Below, piece after piece: positions 33,142 through 44,891 of a stretch of 64,000 nt of DNA. The DNA is from Henckelia pumila. Lineage: Eukaryota > Streptophyta > Magnoliopsida > Lamiales > Gesneriaceae. The stretch lies in assembly GCF_033568475.1 (NCBI RefSeq), contig NW_027331833.1:3472001-3536000 (forward strand), read 5' to 3'. A model generated the notes under the pieces. It made no database searches, was not told the origin of the DNA, and saw only the letters and a program-made list of their open reading frames with translations. The position numbers and the translations under genes were made by a program. Numbering within the stretch: the first letter of the stretch is position 1; every line of letters begins with the position of its first letter.

Positions 33142-34883
33142 AGGTTGTTCTCGGATTTTACGATTAAAATTTATTCGATTGTACCAGCCTCGATTTTTAA
33201 GAAAAATAAAACGAAAATTTTAAATTAAATTCCAGGGCAATCGGGCAGCGATCGTCGCTGCCCAGGGCAGCGCACGGTGCTGCCCAGATCGCTGCCCTGG
33301 GCAGCGATTGGCTGCCCACCTCCACGTGGGCAGCCCTGTGCCACGTGGAGGCCGGGCTGCCCGGGATTGTCCCGGGCAGTCCGGAAATTTTAAAATTTAA
33401 TTTTTTGATTTTTTGAAATTTTTGAAATTTCAGTTTTTGGTCCGATTGAAAATTGTTTTTGATTGGTCCACGAGGCATCGGATCAAATTGTTTGAGTCCG
33501 AAATTTTAAAAATTTATTTTTGGATAAATTTGAATTTTTGGAAAATTTATAAATTTTATCCATTAAATTAGATTTTATAAAATTAATAATTTTGGTACAA
33601 TTGATAATAAAATATGATTTTATGTATAAAATTGGATTTTATATGTAAAATATGATTTTATGGATAAACTAGATAAAATATGATTTTATATATAAAATAA
33701 GATTTTATGTATGAAATATGATTTTATCTATTTAAATTTATTGTCATTGCATGATATCCAATAAATTAATTTTGAATTAAATATTATTGGATAAGGATGA
33801 TCGATTGCCATGACCAATGTTATAGGTGTATGTTAGGTTGTTTACATTTGGTTTTAATTATTGTTGTTGGATTTATTAATGGGCCTGGTTTATGGCCCAA
33901 TATGAATTGTCATATGTAATAAAAGTGAGCCTGGTTTATGGCCCGTTTCCACCCCTTAAATATGTATCCCTACTTGTCATCGAAATTTATTGTAAATTTA
34001 TTAGACTTAGTGGGAGATAAAGATTTGAAGATAAAGGTGGGCCCAGCTGACAATAAAGACCGAAAAAATGTAAATTGGAAGCTCAATGTAATAAGATTGC
34101 ATTGCATACTTGCATATTACCTAGGATTGAACTTAGACTCGTGATTGGCAACCACGGGTCGATTAGTAATGGAATCGATCATCCTAAAATAATATATGAT
34201 ATTATTATTGTATGCATGTTTAGACTAAATTGTATGAATCCCGCAAGCATACAAATTTTGAATGATGAGACAAATTTTTCGAAATTAAAATCCCTAATTT
34301 TAAATATGATTTAAAATTGATATCAAGATAAACAAAAGGGCATTTAAATATTGTTTAAATGTTCCTACCTTACATCAACGATCAATGTATGAGATGATAC
34401 CCGCGGATACGGTCCGGCTCATATTATTGGGGGGGCCCGTTCGTCGGAAAGCTGTACATTAGATCGACACATGTTGTAAGTTGGGTGGAACTCCCATGGG
34501 ATTGACTCATATTATTGGGGATCCACATGGAGACCGTCCATCACAACTTAATATTGATGGGTCATCTTGACGTGTTACAATAAACGACGTCATATTATTG
34601 GGCCCTTATTGGACATGAGGTAAAAACATGAAGGTTGCTTTGGAAGCAATTGGGCTCTACCATTTTGAAAATTATGGTTGGCTGATATTATTCGGGACTA
34701 TGATTTGTCAATTGGACTCCATGTTCCCACTAAGGAAAGGAGTTTCCCGTTTTCACTAGAGGGTAGTGAAATCGTTAAAATAGTGGGAGTGAAATTCATA
34801 AAATAAATTTCGCCATATTTTATGTCTTAGTAAATTAATTAAGCAATCATCGATTATTGTCTGTTTCATCTCAGTATATCATT
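33142..34883 (+). other. Leader region of the inner Copia
   Basis: This is a long untranslated stretch with a GC-rich part (about 33230-33380) holding repeated cagcga/gggcagc motifs that can pair with each other, then AT-rich tattttat runs. From 34370 to 34720 several phrases like catattattgggg recur. No protein domain is seen. Confidence 0.6.
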
Positions 34884-35400
34884 ATGATGAATCTTCGTAA
34901 TCCACATGTTTTAATTCTCGAACAAAACAAACTTTTTGGCGCAAACTATACGGAATGGTTTCATAAGTTAAGATTGTCCTGAGCTCGGAAAAGATTTTCT
35001 AAGTGTTAGAAAAGGCTCCTCCAAAAACAGCCCCGGCTGATGTAACTTCGGAAAGGTTGGCCGAACTAGAGAAATGGTAGGACCATGATCTCAAGGCCAA
35101 ATGTTACATGCAAAGATGGACAAGTCTAAATAAGTTTGTCATCACTGCAAGAAACTCGGTTACTAGAAGCGCAACTGCAAAGAATGTATATCGAGTAGTT
35201 ACGAACTACAAAGGATATATTTTTCACTTAATACTATTTCTTGGGTATTGGATACCAGATGTAGATCTCACATTTGCAATGAGTTGCAGATGATGACAAG
35301 AAGTCGTAATCTTAGGATGGGTGAGACCCAGTTAAGGCTCGGGAATGGCTCCAGAGTTGAATCCAAAAGCTATGGGAAACATTTGTTTAATTTTGCAAAA
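34884..35400 (+). pseudogene. gag/protease remnants of the inner Copia
   Basis: A gag start reads MMNLRNPHVLILEQNKLFGA (34884), then frameshifts. A later gag piece reads APPKTAPADVTSERLAELEKW followed by a stop. A zinc-knuckle relic (CHHCKKLG, then NCKEC) lies near 35130-35180, only about 250 bp after the gag start, so most of gag is deleted. A protease-like stretch (WVLDTRCRSHIC, near 35236) has Arg where the active-site DTG needs Gly. No functional particle protein or protease can be made. Confidence 0.8.
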
Positions 35401-35553
35401 ACAATTTTAAGCTATATTTTGAGAGAGATGTTTTTATTTGTACCAAGATTTCATTAAAACATTATTTCTTTTTCTATTCTTGATAGAGAAGATATTTCTT
35501 GAAAATTTGCGAATGGGATTTGCAATATTTATAAGAATAAATGTTTGATTTGA

Positions 35554-37755
35554 AATGGACAATTTAAAAACGATCTATATAACTTAAAATTAAAAGACAT
35601 TCAAGTTGATTATGTTGATAAACCGGTAACAACAAACAAAAGAAAAATCGATAGTCAAAACCCGGCAAACCTTTGGCATGCTAGGCTAGGTCATATTTCC
35701 TCAAGGAGGATGAACAAGCTAGTGGGAGAGGGCATGTTTGATATGTCTGATATTAACTCTCTACCTAATTGTGAGTTCTGCCTAAAAGGAAAAATGACTA
35801 AATCTCCTTTCAAAGAAAAGCCTGAGCGTAGTCAAAATCTGATGGATTTGATCCATACAGATGTTTGCGGACCATCTAGTATCGGTGCTAAATTTGGTCA
35901 CACCTACTTCATTACCTTTACTGATGATTATTCGAGGTATGGGTATTTATATTTAATGAAATATAAGTCTGAATCATTTGAAAAGTTCAAAGAATTCAAG
36001 GCTGAAATAGAAAACAAACTAGGTAAGAGTATTAAAGCACTTCGATCAGATCAAGGTGGAGAATACTTAAGTACCGAGTTCTTGGATTATCTAAAAGAGA
36101 ATGAGATTCTCTCTCAGTGGACTCCTCCTATGACACCTCAGCTGAATGGTGTTTCGGAGCATCGCAATCGAACCTTGTTGGACATGGTTCGATCTATGAT
36201 GAGCTTCACTGAGCTCCCACCTTCGTTTTGGGGCTATGCTCTTGAAACGGCGATATTGTTGTTGAACAACGTCCACACTAAAACAGTGGACAAAACACCA
36301 TACGAGTTATGGAATGGCAAAGCTCCTAAGTATTCGTACTTGAGGATTTGGGGATGTCCTGCTTACGTGAAGCAGACAGTGGGAGATAAGTTGGATAGTC
36401 GATCCACCTTATGTTATTTTGTAGGATATCCGAAGAATTCAATCGGATATTATTTCTATCATCCTACTGAAACAAAAGTGTTTGTTTCAAGGAATTCCAC
36501 CTTCTTGGAGAAGGAGTTCTTATTGGATAAGAAAGGCAAGATGATGGAACTCGAAGAAATTCGAGAAGAACCCGAGATACAAAATAACGATCCTATACCT
36601 CAAGAATCATCACAAGACACGCCTATTACTAGAAGATCCGAGAGGACTTCTAGGCCTCCTATTAGATATGGTCTTCTTCTTGAAGGGGATCAAAGTGAAC
36701 CCGACATTGGATGTGATCCGAGAAACTTCAAGGAAGCAATTTCTGATGCTGATTCGAACTTATGGCTTGAAGCTATGCAGTCGGAAATAGAATCGATGCA
36801 TGCAAACCAAGTTTGGTCTTTATTAGATCCTTCCGATGGAATAGTTCCAATTGGGTGTAAATGGATCTACAAGAGAAAGCTTGGGCCTGATGGTAAGGTA
36901 CTGACCTACAAGGCACGATTGGTTGCAAAAGGTTACACTCAAAGACAAGTTGTTGACTATGATGAAACTTTTTCACCAATCGCAATGTTCAAGTCCATAA
37001 GAATCCTTATTGCCATTGCTGCATGGTATGACTATGAGATATGGCAAATGGATGTGAAGACTGCATTCCTTAATGGAAACATTAAGGAAGAGATCTATAT
37101 GATGCAGCCTGAGGGATTCACATCCATGAGAAGTGAGCATAAGGTATGTAAGCTTCAGATATCTATCTATGGTCTCAAACAAGCATCAAGAAGTTGGAAC
37201 CAGAAATTTGATGAAACAATAAAGGATTTTGGTTTCATCAAGAACCCGAAGGAACCATGCGTGTACAAGAAAGTAGTTAAGGATGCGGTAACATTCTTAG
37301 TACTTTATGTTGATGACATCCTACTCATTGGGAATGATGTAGGGATGTTGCAGTCAACAAAGATATGGTTGTCAGGTAGATTCTCGATGAAGGATTTGGG
37401 TGAGGCGTCCTATATTCTAGGGATACAGATCTATAGAGATAGATCTAAGAGAATGATAGGACTTACTCAAGCTACCTACATCGACACTATATTGAAAAGG
37501 TTTTCAATGGATGAGTCCAAGAGAGGACATCTACCTATGTGTCATGGAGTCTCTCTATCCAAGTATATGTGTCCCAAGACTGACGAAGAGATAGAGAAAA
37601 TGACACACATACCATATGCGTCAGCCATAGGTAGTATTATGTATGGGATAATATCTACCAGACCAGATGTAGCCTTTTCTCTGAGTGTCACGAGCAGATA
37701 TCAGGCCAACCCCGGTCAAATGCATTGGAAAGCCGTGAAGGATATTCTTAAGTAG
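35554..37755 (+). pseudogene. Integrase and reverse transcriptase of the inner Copia
   Basis: The frame is open from 35554 and its first ATG is at 35710 (681 codons to the stop). In order it has the GAG-pre-integrase motif (LWHARLGHIS), integrase with HTDVCGP, RSDQGGEY and NGVSEHRNRT (the D, D, E catalytic positions), and IWGCPAYVK. Reverse transcriptase follows with CKWIYKRKLGPDGKV, DYDETFSPIA, QMDVKTAFLNG, YGLKQASRSWNQ and the catalytic LYVDDILLIGND. The frame ends at TAG (37753-37755), a single stop within ILK*LRRTKN where the family usually has Tyr. These two enzyme domains look undamaged, unusually for this block, which fits a fairly recent insertion. Confidence 0.92.
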
Positions 37756-38292
37756 TTGAGAAGGACTAAGAATATATTCATGGTTTATGGAGGAAGAGAA
37801 TTGAAATTGGAAGACTATACCGACTCTAGCTTCCAAAGCGACGTGGATGACTCGAAGTCAACCTCTGGATTTATATTCATGCTCAATGGCGGTGCTGTCT
37901 CTTGGAAGAGTTCCAAGCAGGACACCACAGCGGATTCCACCACTGAAGCAGAATACATTGCAGCATCAGCTGCTGCTAAAGAGGCCATTTGGATGAGAAA
38001 TTTCGTTCAAGAGTTGGGCGTAATTCATGAAGCTGTTGGTCTAGTTCCGGTGTACTGCGACAACACTGATGTCGTTGCTCAGGCAAAGGAACCAAGGTCT
38101 CATCAAAGATCCAAACACGTACTGAGGAAATACCACATCATCCGAGAGATTGTGGAAAGAGGAGACATCACTGTCGAGAGATTGGCCTCTACAGACAATA
38201 TCGCTGATCCACTTACTAAGCCCTTGCCAGGACCATTGTTTGACAAACATCGCGAAGCAATGGGATTGCGTAGTGTGAATAGTTGGCTTTAG
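37756..38292 (+). pseudogene. RNase H domain of the inner Copia
   Basis: Immediately after the TAG the same frame continues for 178 codons with YTDSSFQSDVDDSKSTSGF, GGAVSWKSSKQDTTADSTTE, AEYIAASAAAKEAIW, VYCDNTDVVAQAKEP and SKHVLRKYHIIRE, and ends ADPLTKPLPGPLFDKH...NSWL. This is the full Copia RNase H/C-terminal domain, cut off from RT by one stop. Confidence 0.92.
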
Positions 38293-38306
38293 GGCAAGTG
38301 GAAGAT
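38292..38306 (+). other. Polypurine tract of the inner Copia
   Basis: gggcaagtggaagat lies directly before the 3' LTR start and overlaps the end of the RNase H frame. It is the expected plus-strand primer, purine-rich with two interruptions. Confidence 0.65.
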
Positions 38307-40166
38307 TGAAAGAGTGGGTGCCCGGTTAGCCAACTTGTGGCTAAGGGCTTTTGTGACTCTATGTATAAACAATCTTTGTTTAATATAATTTACATTCATT
38401 AATGACATTATCTTTGTCTTTATTCATATTGTTATATTGTGATATACTATTGTTGTTTTGATAAAGACCTTGAATATACTATAGTGTAAGTAAGATGAGA
38501 TAGTGAATAAAGAGAGATCACTATTATGAAACACATTTTATAGTCACAGTATATTTTAAACAGTTCCTAGTCAATTGAGCCGTCCGCTAATAAGGATAAG
38601 GATCGCTCGAGATTGAGACTAGCATTTGTGATGCCAAGTACCATGTTTCATTGGTAATGGACATGGAGATGTTCAAAGCATGCAAATGAATATTCATATG
38701 ATGAATGATCGAACTACCCTATTCGGACTTTCCAAGTGGTTATCACTTATCGAGTGGATATAGTCCGCGGTTTTGGTTGTACACCATTAGTCCTTATTAC
38801 TTGAAATATCATTGAGACTCTATATGCTAGTACTGTGCTTTGACCTGTTTACCGACTCTATTAGGGTCATCAGGTGTCGGGATTGGGTACAGTTATGACA
38901 CATATAGGAGTCGATGCTTTGTTGTCAAGGATTCACCGCACACTTGCGAGTGTGGATATCTTATGCAATCTGAGGAGATATTAGTGTGACGAATCTCTGG
39001 CCAGAGTACATGATGTGTTTTAGGTTACTTGGTTTCCTAGAAGCACATGCGATGTCACTATTTGATCTTCAAGATGCATTGCATAGTTATCGAATCTCCA
39101 ACGACTCTCGATGTACCAATGGTTGTTGATTTGATCGGGATATATGGATGAAGGGACCGTACTGTACGCTAACCAAAATCTACTGGTTCTTGCAGGCACT
39201 ATCAGTGATACCTAGGGAATCATGAGGCGATGTTGCTAGACGCTCTTACCATGATTCAATGGGCAAGTCGGAAATTGTTGTTCCGAGTCACAAGGAGTTG
39301 TGAGCCCACGGCTAGTTGTATCCCTGAACCATTGAGGGTCACACAAGTAATGGATTTCTAATCCTCGTTGAGATAATTAAATTTAAAGATTTAAATTTAG
39401 TGAATGAAGAAGTGAGACTTTTTATTTAAGAATAGAGGGAGTAAGATTTTCTAAAATGACATAGTGATGGACATTTTTGAAAATCACTGAATTCGGATTC
39501 AGAAAATTTATCTTGACTTTATAAGATGCAGAAATGGTTTTTGTGCACATTTGTGAAATTGGTTTATCAATCAGAGTCATGATGAATTTTATATTAATTT
39601 TTGAACATGCGGGGTTTGCTTGTCAGGCTTGAACTTATGACTAATGGGCTCTAAGCTGTTAGCAGCCCACATTATAAATAAGTTATTGCAGTACATAAAT
39701 TACACACAACAGTTCAAAAATTTCAAAACCCTAAAGAGCATTCTCTCAAGGGATTCGGCCGACCCCTTCCCCTCTCTCACAGTGTTCGAAAATTCAGTCT
39801 GTGAATTTTTGAATTTGCAGACTGATTTAACAGATCATATCTGTTCTATCTCATCGTAGAAACTTCTGATAGACTTTCTAGTGCAGTCTGTCAGAGGTAT
39901 TAAATTTCTGTTCATGGACCTGATTTAAGAAAAGTTCGTTCATCAGTTCCTGGGATATACAACAAGAGCAATATAATCTGTTGGTGTCCATAATCTCGCT
40001 TCGAGATTTTAAGGTAAAATTTACATTGTTTAAATTTTATGTTATCAATTTTAATCGTAGGAATTTGATACCCATGATATGGAATTGTTCCATATAAAAT
40101 TTTAAAACTTCCGCTGCAACGGGTATCACTTTCTTTTTCGATCCGGAGAACGACCGTGTTCCAACA
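38307..40166 (+). repeat. 3' LTR of the inner Copia
   Basis: It is the same length (1860 bp) as the 5' LTR and aligns without visible indels. By eye about 50 substitutions separate them, with many C/T and G/A changes. Confidence 0.95.
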
Positions 40167-40171
40167 GAGAT

Positions 40172-40890
40172 TCCAAGACTTTAAAAAAGTCAGTGATTAC
40201 AATTCTGCGATGTATCGAATAGTCTCGCAATTGAAATTTTGTGGGCATGTTGTTACTGAGATGGAAATGCTTGAAAAAACATTTTCCACATTCCACGCAT
40301 CAAATATAACTCTACAACAACAATATAGAGTGCGTGGATTTTCGAGATATTTTGAACTCATCGCATGTCTTCTTGTGGCGGAAAAGAACAACGAATTGTT
40401 AGTATGAAATCATCAATTCCGATCCACTGGTTCAAAGGCATTTCCAGAAGCAAATGTTGTAATTAAAAATGAAAACCAAAATCAAAGGCATAGACAATAT
40501 TTTGGTCGTGGACGAGGTCGAGGAAGTGGGCGTGGACGTGGACGTAAAAATTATCGCGGTCGTGGCCGTGGATATGAAAATAATCGAGATAGTTATTTCA
40601 ATAACTCATCTCAAAAGAACGTCACGAACCACCCACCAAAAATACAACATTAAAATACGAGTGAAAATGAAAATCACTCAAAAAGATCTGAGAGTGTTTG
40701 TTATAGATGTGGTACTCCAGGACATTGGTCACATATTTGTCGAACCCCTGAGCACCTATGTAAGCTCTATAAAGAATCGACAAAGGGAAAAGGAAAAGAG
40801 ACCAATTTTATTGAAAATAGTGACCATTTAATTGGTTCAACTAGTTTCAATGCTGCAGATTTTTTGAATGATTTCGAAGACATTGATTAA
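40172..40890 (+). pseudogene. gag, C-terminal part, of the outer Copia
   Basis: The interrupted frame resumes as QDFKKVSDYNSAMYRIVSQL. It shifts near 40400, continues with an RG-rich basic region (QYFGRGRGRGSGRGRGRKN), and ends with a CCHC zinc knuckle CYRCGTPGHWSHIC (about 40700-40740) and FLNDFEDID. Stops and shifts separate the segments. About 125 bases without coding potential follow before the protease. Confidence 0.85.
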
Positions 40891-41015
40891 AAGATTGGTG
40901 GGACTAGATTGTAACAAATTTGTATTTTTCATGCATTCTTGTATTATAAAGCATGTTATATTTGTATTGTACTTATTTTTTTTTTTATTGCATTTTTGTG
41001 AAGTTTGATATGGAA

Positions 41016-41471
41016 AATGCTATGAGCAAACATGAAAATAATATCATGGAAATTTGCATACCGGATAGTGGTACAACGCACACTATTCTGCGAGATAAAA
41101 GATATTTCTTGGAAATAAAACCAACAAAAACAATGGTGAATACACTATCAGGTCCTGTAACCTTGATTGAAGGTTGTGGTAAAGCACAATTTTTGTTACC
41201 AAATGGTACAAAATTTCTGATAAATGATGTTTTATATTCACCACAATCGAAAAGAAATTTGTTGAGTTTTAATGACATATATTCTCATGGATATGATACT
41301 GAGACGATATCTGATGGAAATCAAAAATATATGTGTCTTACCACATATAAATCAGGAAAGAAATATGTGGTTGAAAAATTATCAATGCTTCCTACTGGAT
41401 TGCATTATACACATATAAGGTCAATCGAATCAAATATGGTGGTTAATAATTCTTCAATATTAACCAATTGA
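41016..41471 (+). pseudogene. Protease region of the outer Copia
   Basis: The frame contains the aspartic-protease motif PDSGTTHTI (the D[ST]G-type catalytic triad), followed by YFLEI, GPVTLIEGCGKAQFLLPNG, VLYSPQSKRNLLSF and SHGYDTE. It ends at a stop just before HDRLGHPSSIMMRRII, the start of the GAG-pre-integrase domain. Confidence 0.85.
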
Positions 41472-42445
41472 CATGATCGATTGGGACATCCTAGTTCAAT
41501 AATGATGCGAAGAATTATTGAAAATACACATGGTCATCCATTGAAAGACCAGAAGATCTTTCAGAATAATAAGTTTCAATGTAAAGCATTCTTGGAAAAC
41601 TTATTATAAGACCATCACCAGCTAAAATCCAAACAGAATCACTCATATTTCTTGAACGTATTCAGGGTGATATTTGTGGGCCAATTCATCCACCATGTGG
41701 ACCATTTCGATATTTTATGATATTGATCGATGCCTCCAGCAGATGGTCACATGTATGCTTATTGTCAACTCGAAATGTGGTATTTGCAAGATTAATGGCT
41801 CAAATAATAAAATTGCGGAATCAATTTTTCGATTATACAATCAAGAAAATAAGACTTGATAATGCTGGAGAATTTACTTCCCAAACTTTCAATGACTATT
41901 GTATGTCAATGGGAATTACTGTTGAACATCCTGTTGCTCATGTTCATACACAGAATGGATTAGCTGAATCATTGATTAAACGTCTACAACTGATTGCTAG
42001 ACCAATGATTATGAGAACAAAAATCCCTATTTCTATATGGGGACATGCAATTTTACATGCTGCGGCATTAATTCGCATCAGACCAAGTGCATATCATAAA
42101 TTCTCCCCATTGAAACTTGCATTTGGTAAAGAACCAAATATTTCTCATCTGAGAATTTTTGGATGTATGGTGTATGTGCCTATTGAACCACCTCAACGAT
42201 CAAAAATGGGTCCTCAAAGAAAAATTGGTATTTATATCGGTTATGATAGCCCATCAATCATTCGATATCTTGAGCCTCAGACAGGCGATGTGTTTACAGC
42301 ACGCTTTGCTGATTGTCATTTTAATGAAAAAATCTTCCCAATGTTAGGGGCAGAAAAGAAACACATCGAAAAGAAAATCACATGGTATGTACCATCATTG
42401 TTACATTTGGATCCAAGGACCAAACAATGTGAGAAAGATGTATAA
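41472..42445 (+). pseudogene. Integrase of the outer Copia
   Basis: It begins with HDRLGHPSS, then shows damage (frameshift near 41590-41720). From 41717 a longer open piece holds MILIDASSRWSHV, IRLDNAGEFTSQ, VAHVHTQNGLAESLIKR (second catalytic Asp and the Glu), IRPSAYHKFSPL and HLRIFGCMVYVP. The zinc-binding CxxC part at the front is incomplete. Confidence 0.88.
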
Positions 42446-42451
42446 CAAATT

Positions 42452-43801
42452 GTGCACTTGCAAAGAATTGCAAATCAAATTCCAAATGCATTTGCAGACA
42501 CAAAAGGGGTAACAAAATCATATATACATGTTGTAAATGCCCCTGCTCGAATTGAAATTCCAAAGAAACAAATTGAAGACGCTCATGATGTCATAACACG
42601 CTTGAAGCGTGGAAGGCCAGTCGGTTCCAAGGATAAAAATCCTCGGAAAAGCAAAGGCATAGAGAAACACGATGATCATAAAATAGAAAATGGTGTTCCA
42701 GAAGAAACACCTGATGATGAAAATATTCTATCAGAACCACAAACTAACGAGAATCGTGAAATCTCTATCAATTATATTAATATTGGAAAAATATGGAACC
42801 GAAAAGATATAGAAGATATTGATGAGATATTTTCTTATAATGTGGCATGTGACATCATAAATGAAAATGAGGATCATGAACCAAAATCTTTTGAAGAATG
42901 TAAAACTCGTCATGATTGGGCCAAATGGAAAGATGTCATCCAGGTTGAATTAGATTCGCTAAATAAACGTAATGTTTTTGGACCTATAGTCCTCACACCT
43001 AAAGGTGTAAAACCTGTTGAATACAGATGGGTTTTTATTCGAAAGCGAAATGAGAAAAATGAAATAGCAAGATATAAAGCTAGACTTGTTGCACAAGATT
43101 TTTCTCAAAGGCCTGAAATTGATTATGAAGAAACGTATTCTCCTTTTATGGATGCAATTACGTTTTGATATTTGATTAGTTTGGTCGTGTCTGAAAATTT
43201 GGAAATGTGTCTTATGGATGTTGTTACAGCTTACTTATACGGATCACTTTATAGTGATATATACATGAAAATCCCTGAAGGATTTAAGATGTCTGAAACA
43301 CAAAGTTCAAAACCCAGAGAATTTTATTATGTAAAATTGCAAAGATCATTATATGGGTTGAAGCAATCCGGCCGAATGTGGTATAATCGGCTAAGTGAAC
43401 ACTTGATGAAAAAGGGATATGTAAATGATCCAATATGCCCTTGTATTTTCATCAAGAAAATAACATCTGGATGTGTAATTATTGTTGTATATGTTGAAGA
43501 TTTAAATATCATTGGAACGAATAAAGAAATTCAAGAAGTTATGATGTACTTGAAGGAAGAATTCGAAATGAAGGATCTTGGGAAAACCAAGTATTGCTTG
43601 GGTTTGCAAATTGAACAAAAAGAATGTGAAATTTTTGTTCACCAGACAAATTATACAAAAAAGATCCTTAAATGTTTTAATATGGATAAATCAAATCCAT
43701 TAAGTACTCCAATGGTTGTAAGATCATTAAACATAGAAATGATCCATTTCGTCCATGTGAAGATGATGAATTTATTCTTGGTCCAGAAGTACCATATCTA
43801 A
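42452..43801 (+). pseudogene. Reverse transcriptase of the outer Copia
   Basis: Two open pieces (42452-43168 and 43172-43801) are split by a single stop where DAITF*YLISLV is read. Motifs are VEYRWVFIRKRNEKNE, RYKARLVAQDFSQRP, YEETYSP, LMDVVTAYLYG, SLYGLKQSGRMWYN and VVYVEDLNIIGTN. The catalytic YVDD is altered to YVED. It cannot be an active polymerase as it stands. Confidence 0.9.
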
Positions 43802-44508
43802 GTGTCATTGGTGCCCTTATGTATCTTGCAAATTGCACTAGACCTGATATATCTTTTGCTGTAAATTTATTAGCAAGATTCAGTTCATATCCAACAAAGA
43901 GGCACTGGAATAGAATTAAACATATATTCCGTTATCTACGAGGAACGACAGATTTGAGACTTTTATACTCAAAAAACACCAATTAAAGTATCATAGGTTA
44001 TGCTGATACTGGATATTTATCTGATCCACATAAGGCACGTTCCCAAATCGGATATGTATTTACTCGTGGAGGCACAACAATTTCTTGGCGTTCATAGAAA
44101 CAAACACTAGTAACAACTTCATCAAATCACGCCGAAATTATTGCGCTACATGAAGCAAGTCGTGAATGTGTTTGACTAAAATCAATGACACAACATATCC
44201 AAACTTCTTGTGGATTATCAGTAAACAAGAATCATGTGACGCTGTATGAAGATAATGCTGCATGTATTGCTCAAATGAAAGAAGGATACATCAAAAGTGA
44301 CAGAACCAAACATATCCCCCAAAGTTTTTTGCCTACACTCAAGAGCTTGAGAAGAATAAAGATATTGATATCTGTTACATTCAATCAAGTGAGAACTCAT
44401 CAGATCTCTTCAAAAAGGCGCTTCCTACGGCAATATTCAGAAAGCATATATATAATATTGGGATGCGAAATCTACAACGTATGTGAAGAATCGATCGTAT
44501 TAACATGA
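43802..44508 (+). pseudogene. RNase H region of the outer Copia
   Basis: Remnants in changing frames include PYLSVIGALMYLANCTRPDI, HIFRYLRGTTDL, GYADTGYLSDPHKARSQIGY, a stop after TISWRS, SNHAEIIALHEASREC and YEDNAACIAQMKEGYIKSDR. Several stops are seen. A polypurine tract follows at 44629-44640. Confidence 0.85.
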
Positions 44509-44640
44509 GAGGGAGTTTACGTGGCTGCACTCTTTTTTCCTTGCTATGGTTTTTATCCCACTGGGTTTTTCCTAGTAAGGTTTTTAACGAATCAGTATAC
44601 AAACACGTAATATCACGATCATCATCACAAGGGGGAGTAT

Positions 44641-44891
44641 TGGAAATTATATATTAAAATTAGATTGAAAATTATTGTGATGGTGATGTGATGATATTTT
44701 AATTTTTGATTATGTAATGGATGACATATTTATTTTTGAACATTTCTCAATTGAGGATCTATAAATAGACCTCAACATTTGTGAAGAAATTACACAAGTT
44801 TAGAGATAAGATTTTATAATTGTTTGGTTTGATATATATTTTAAGTTTTAGAGTTTTTAGTTTTTATCATAAATTTTTACTTTTCACAACA
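44641..44891 (+). repeat. 3' LTR of the outer Copia
   Basis: 251 bp, matching the 5' LTR except for 11 substitutions by eye. Its TATA box (ctataaataga, about 44759-44769) points toward the POP5 gene that starts downstream on the same strand. Confidence 0.92.

Larger units (their letters stand above)
31268..40166 (+). mobile_element. Inner Ty1/Copia retrotransposon (8.9 kb)
   Basis: The LTRs are both exactly 1860 bp (31268-33127 and 38307-40166), start TGAAAGAGTGGG, end TTCCAACA, and differ at roughly 50 positions by eye. The 5-bp target duplication gagat (31263-31267 and 40167-40171) is perfect and lies in the outer element's gag. The primer-binding site tggtatcagagcc (33129-33141) matches initiator tRNA-Met usage. 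Integrase precedes reverse transcriptase, the Copia order. Gag is gutted, protease is damaged, and one stop splits RT from RNase H. It is thus complete at the ends but not autonomous. Confidence 0.96.
29674..44891 (+). mobile_element. Outer Ty1/Copia retrotransposon, interrupted by a younger Copia
   Basis: It is bounded by two 251-bp LTRs (29674-29924 and 44641-44891) that differ at 11 positions by eye. tacatat occurs at both outer flanks (just left of the 5' LTR, and 1-2 bases right of the 3' LTR), a likely target duplication. The polypurine tract caagggggagt precedes the 3' LTR. Between them, in Copia order, are a long leader with 108-bp repeats, a short membrane ORF, gag, protease, integrase, reverse transcriptase and RNase H. 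All of the enzymatic frames have stops or frameshifts. A second Copia element (31268-40166) interrupts gag. Removing it leaves an element of about 6.3 kb. It is dead. Confidence 0.93.
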
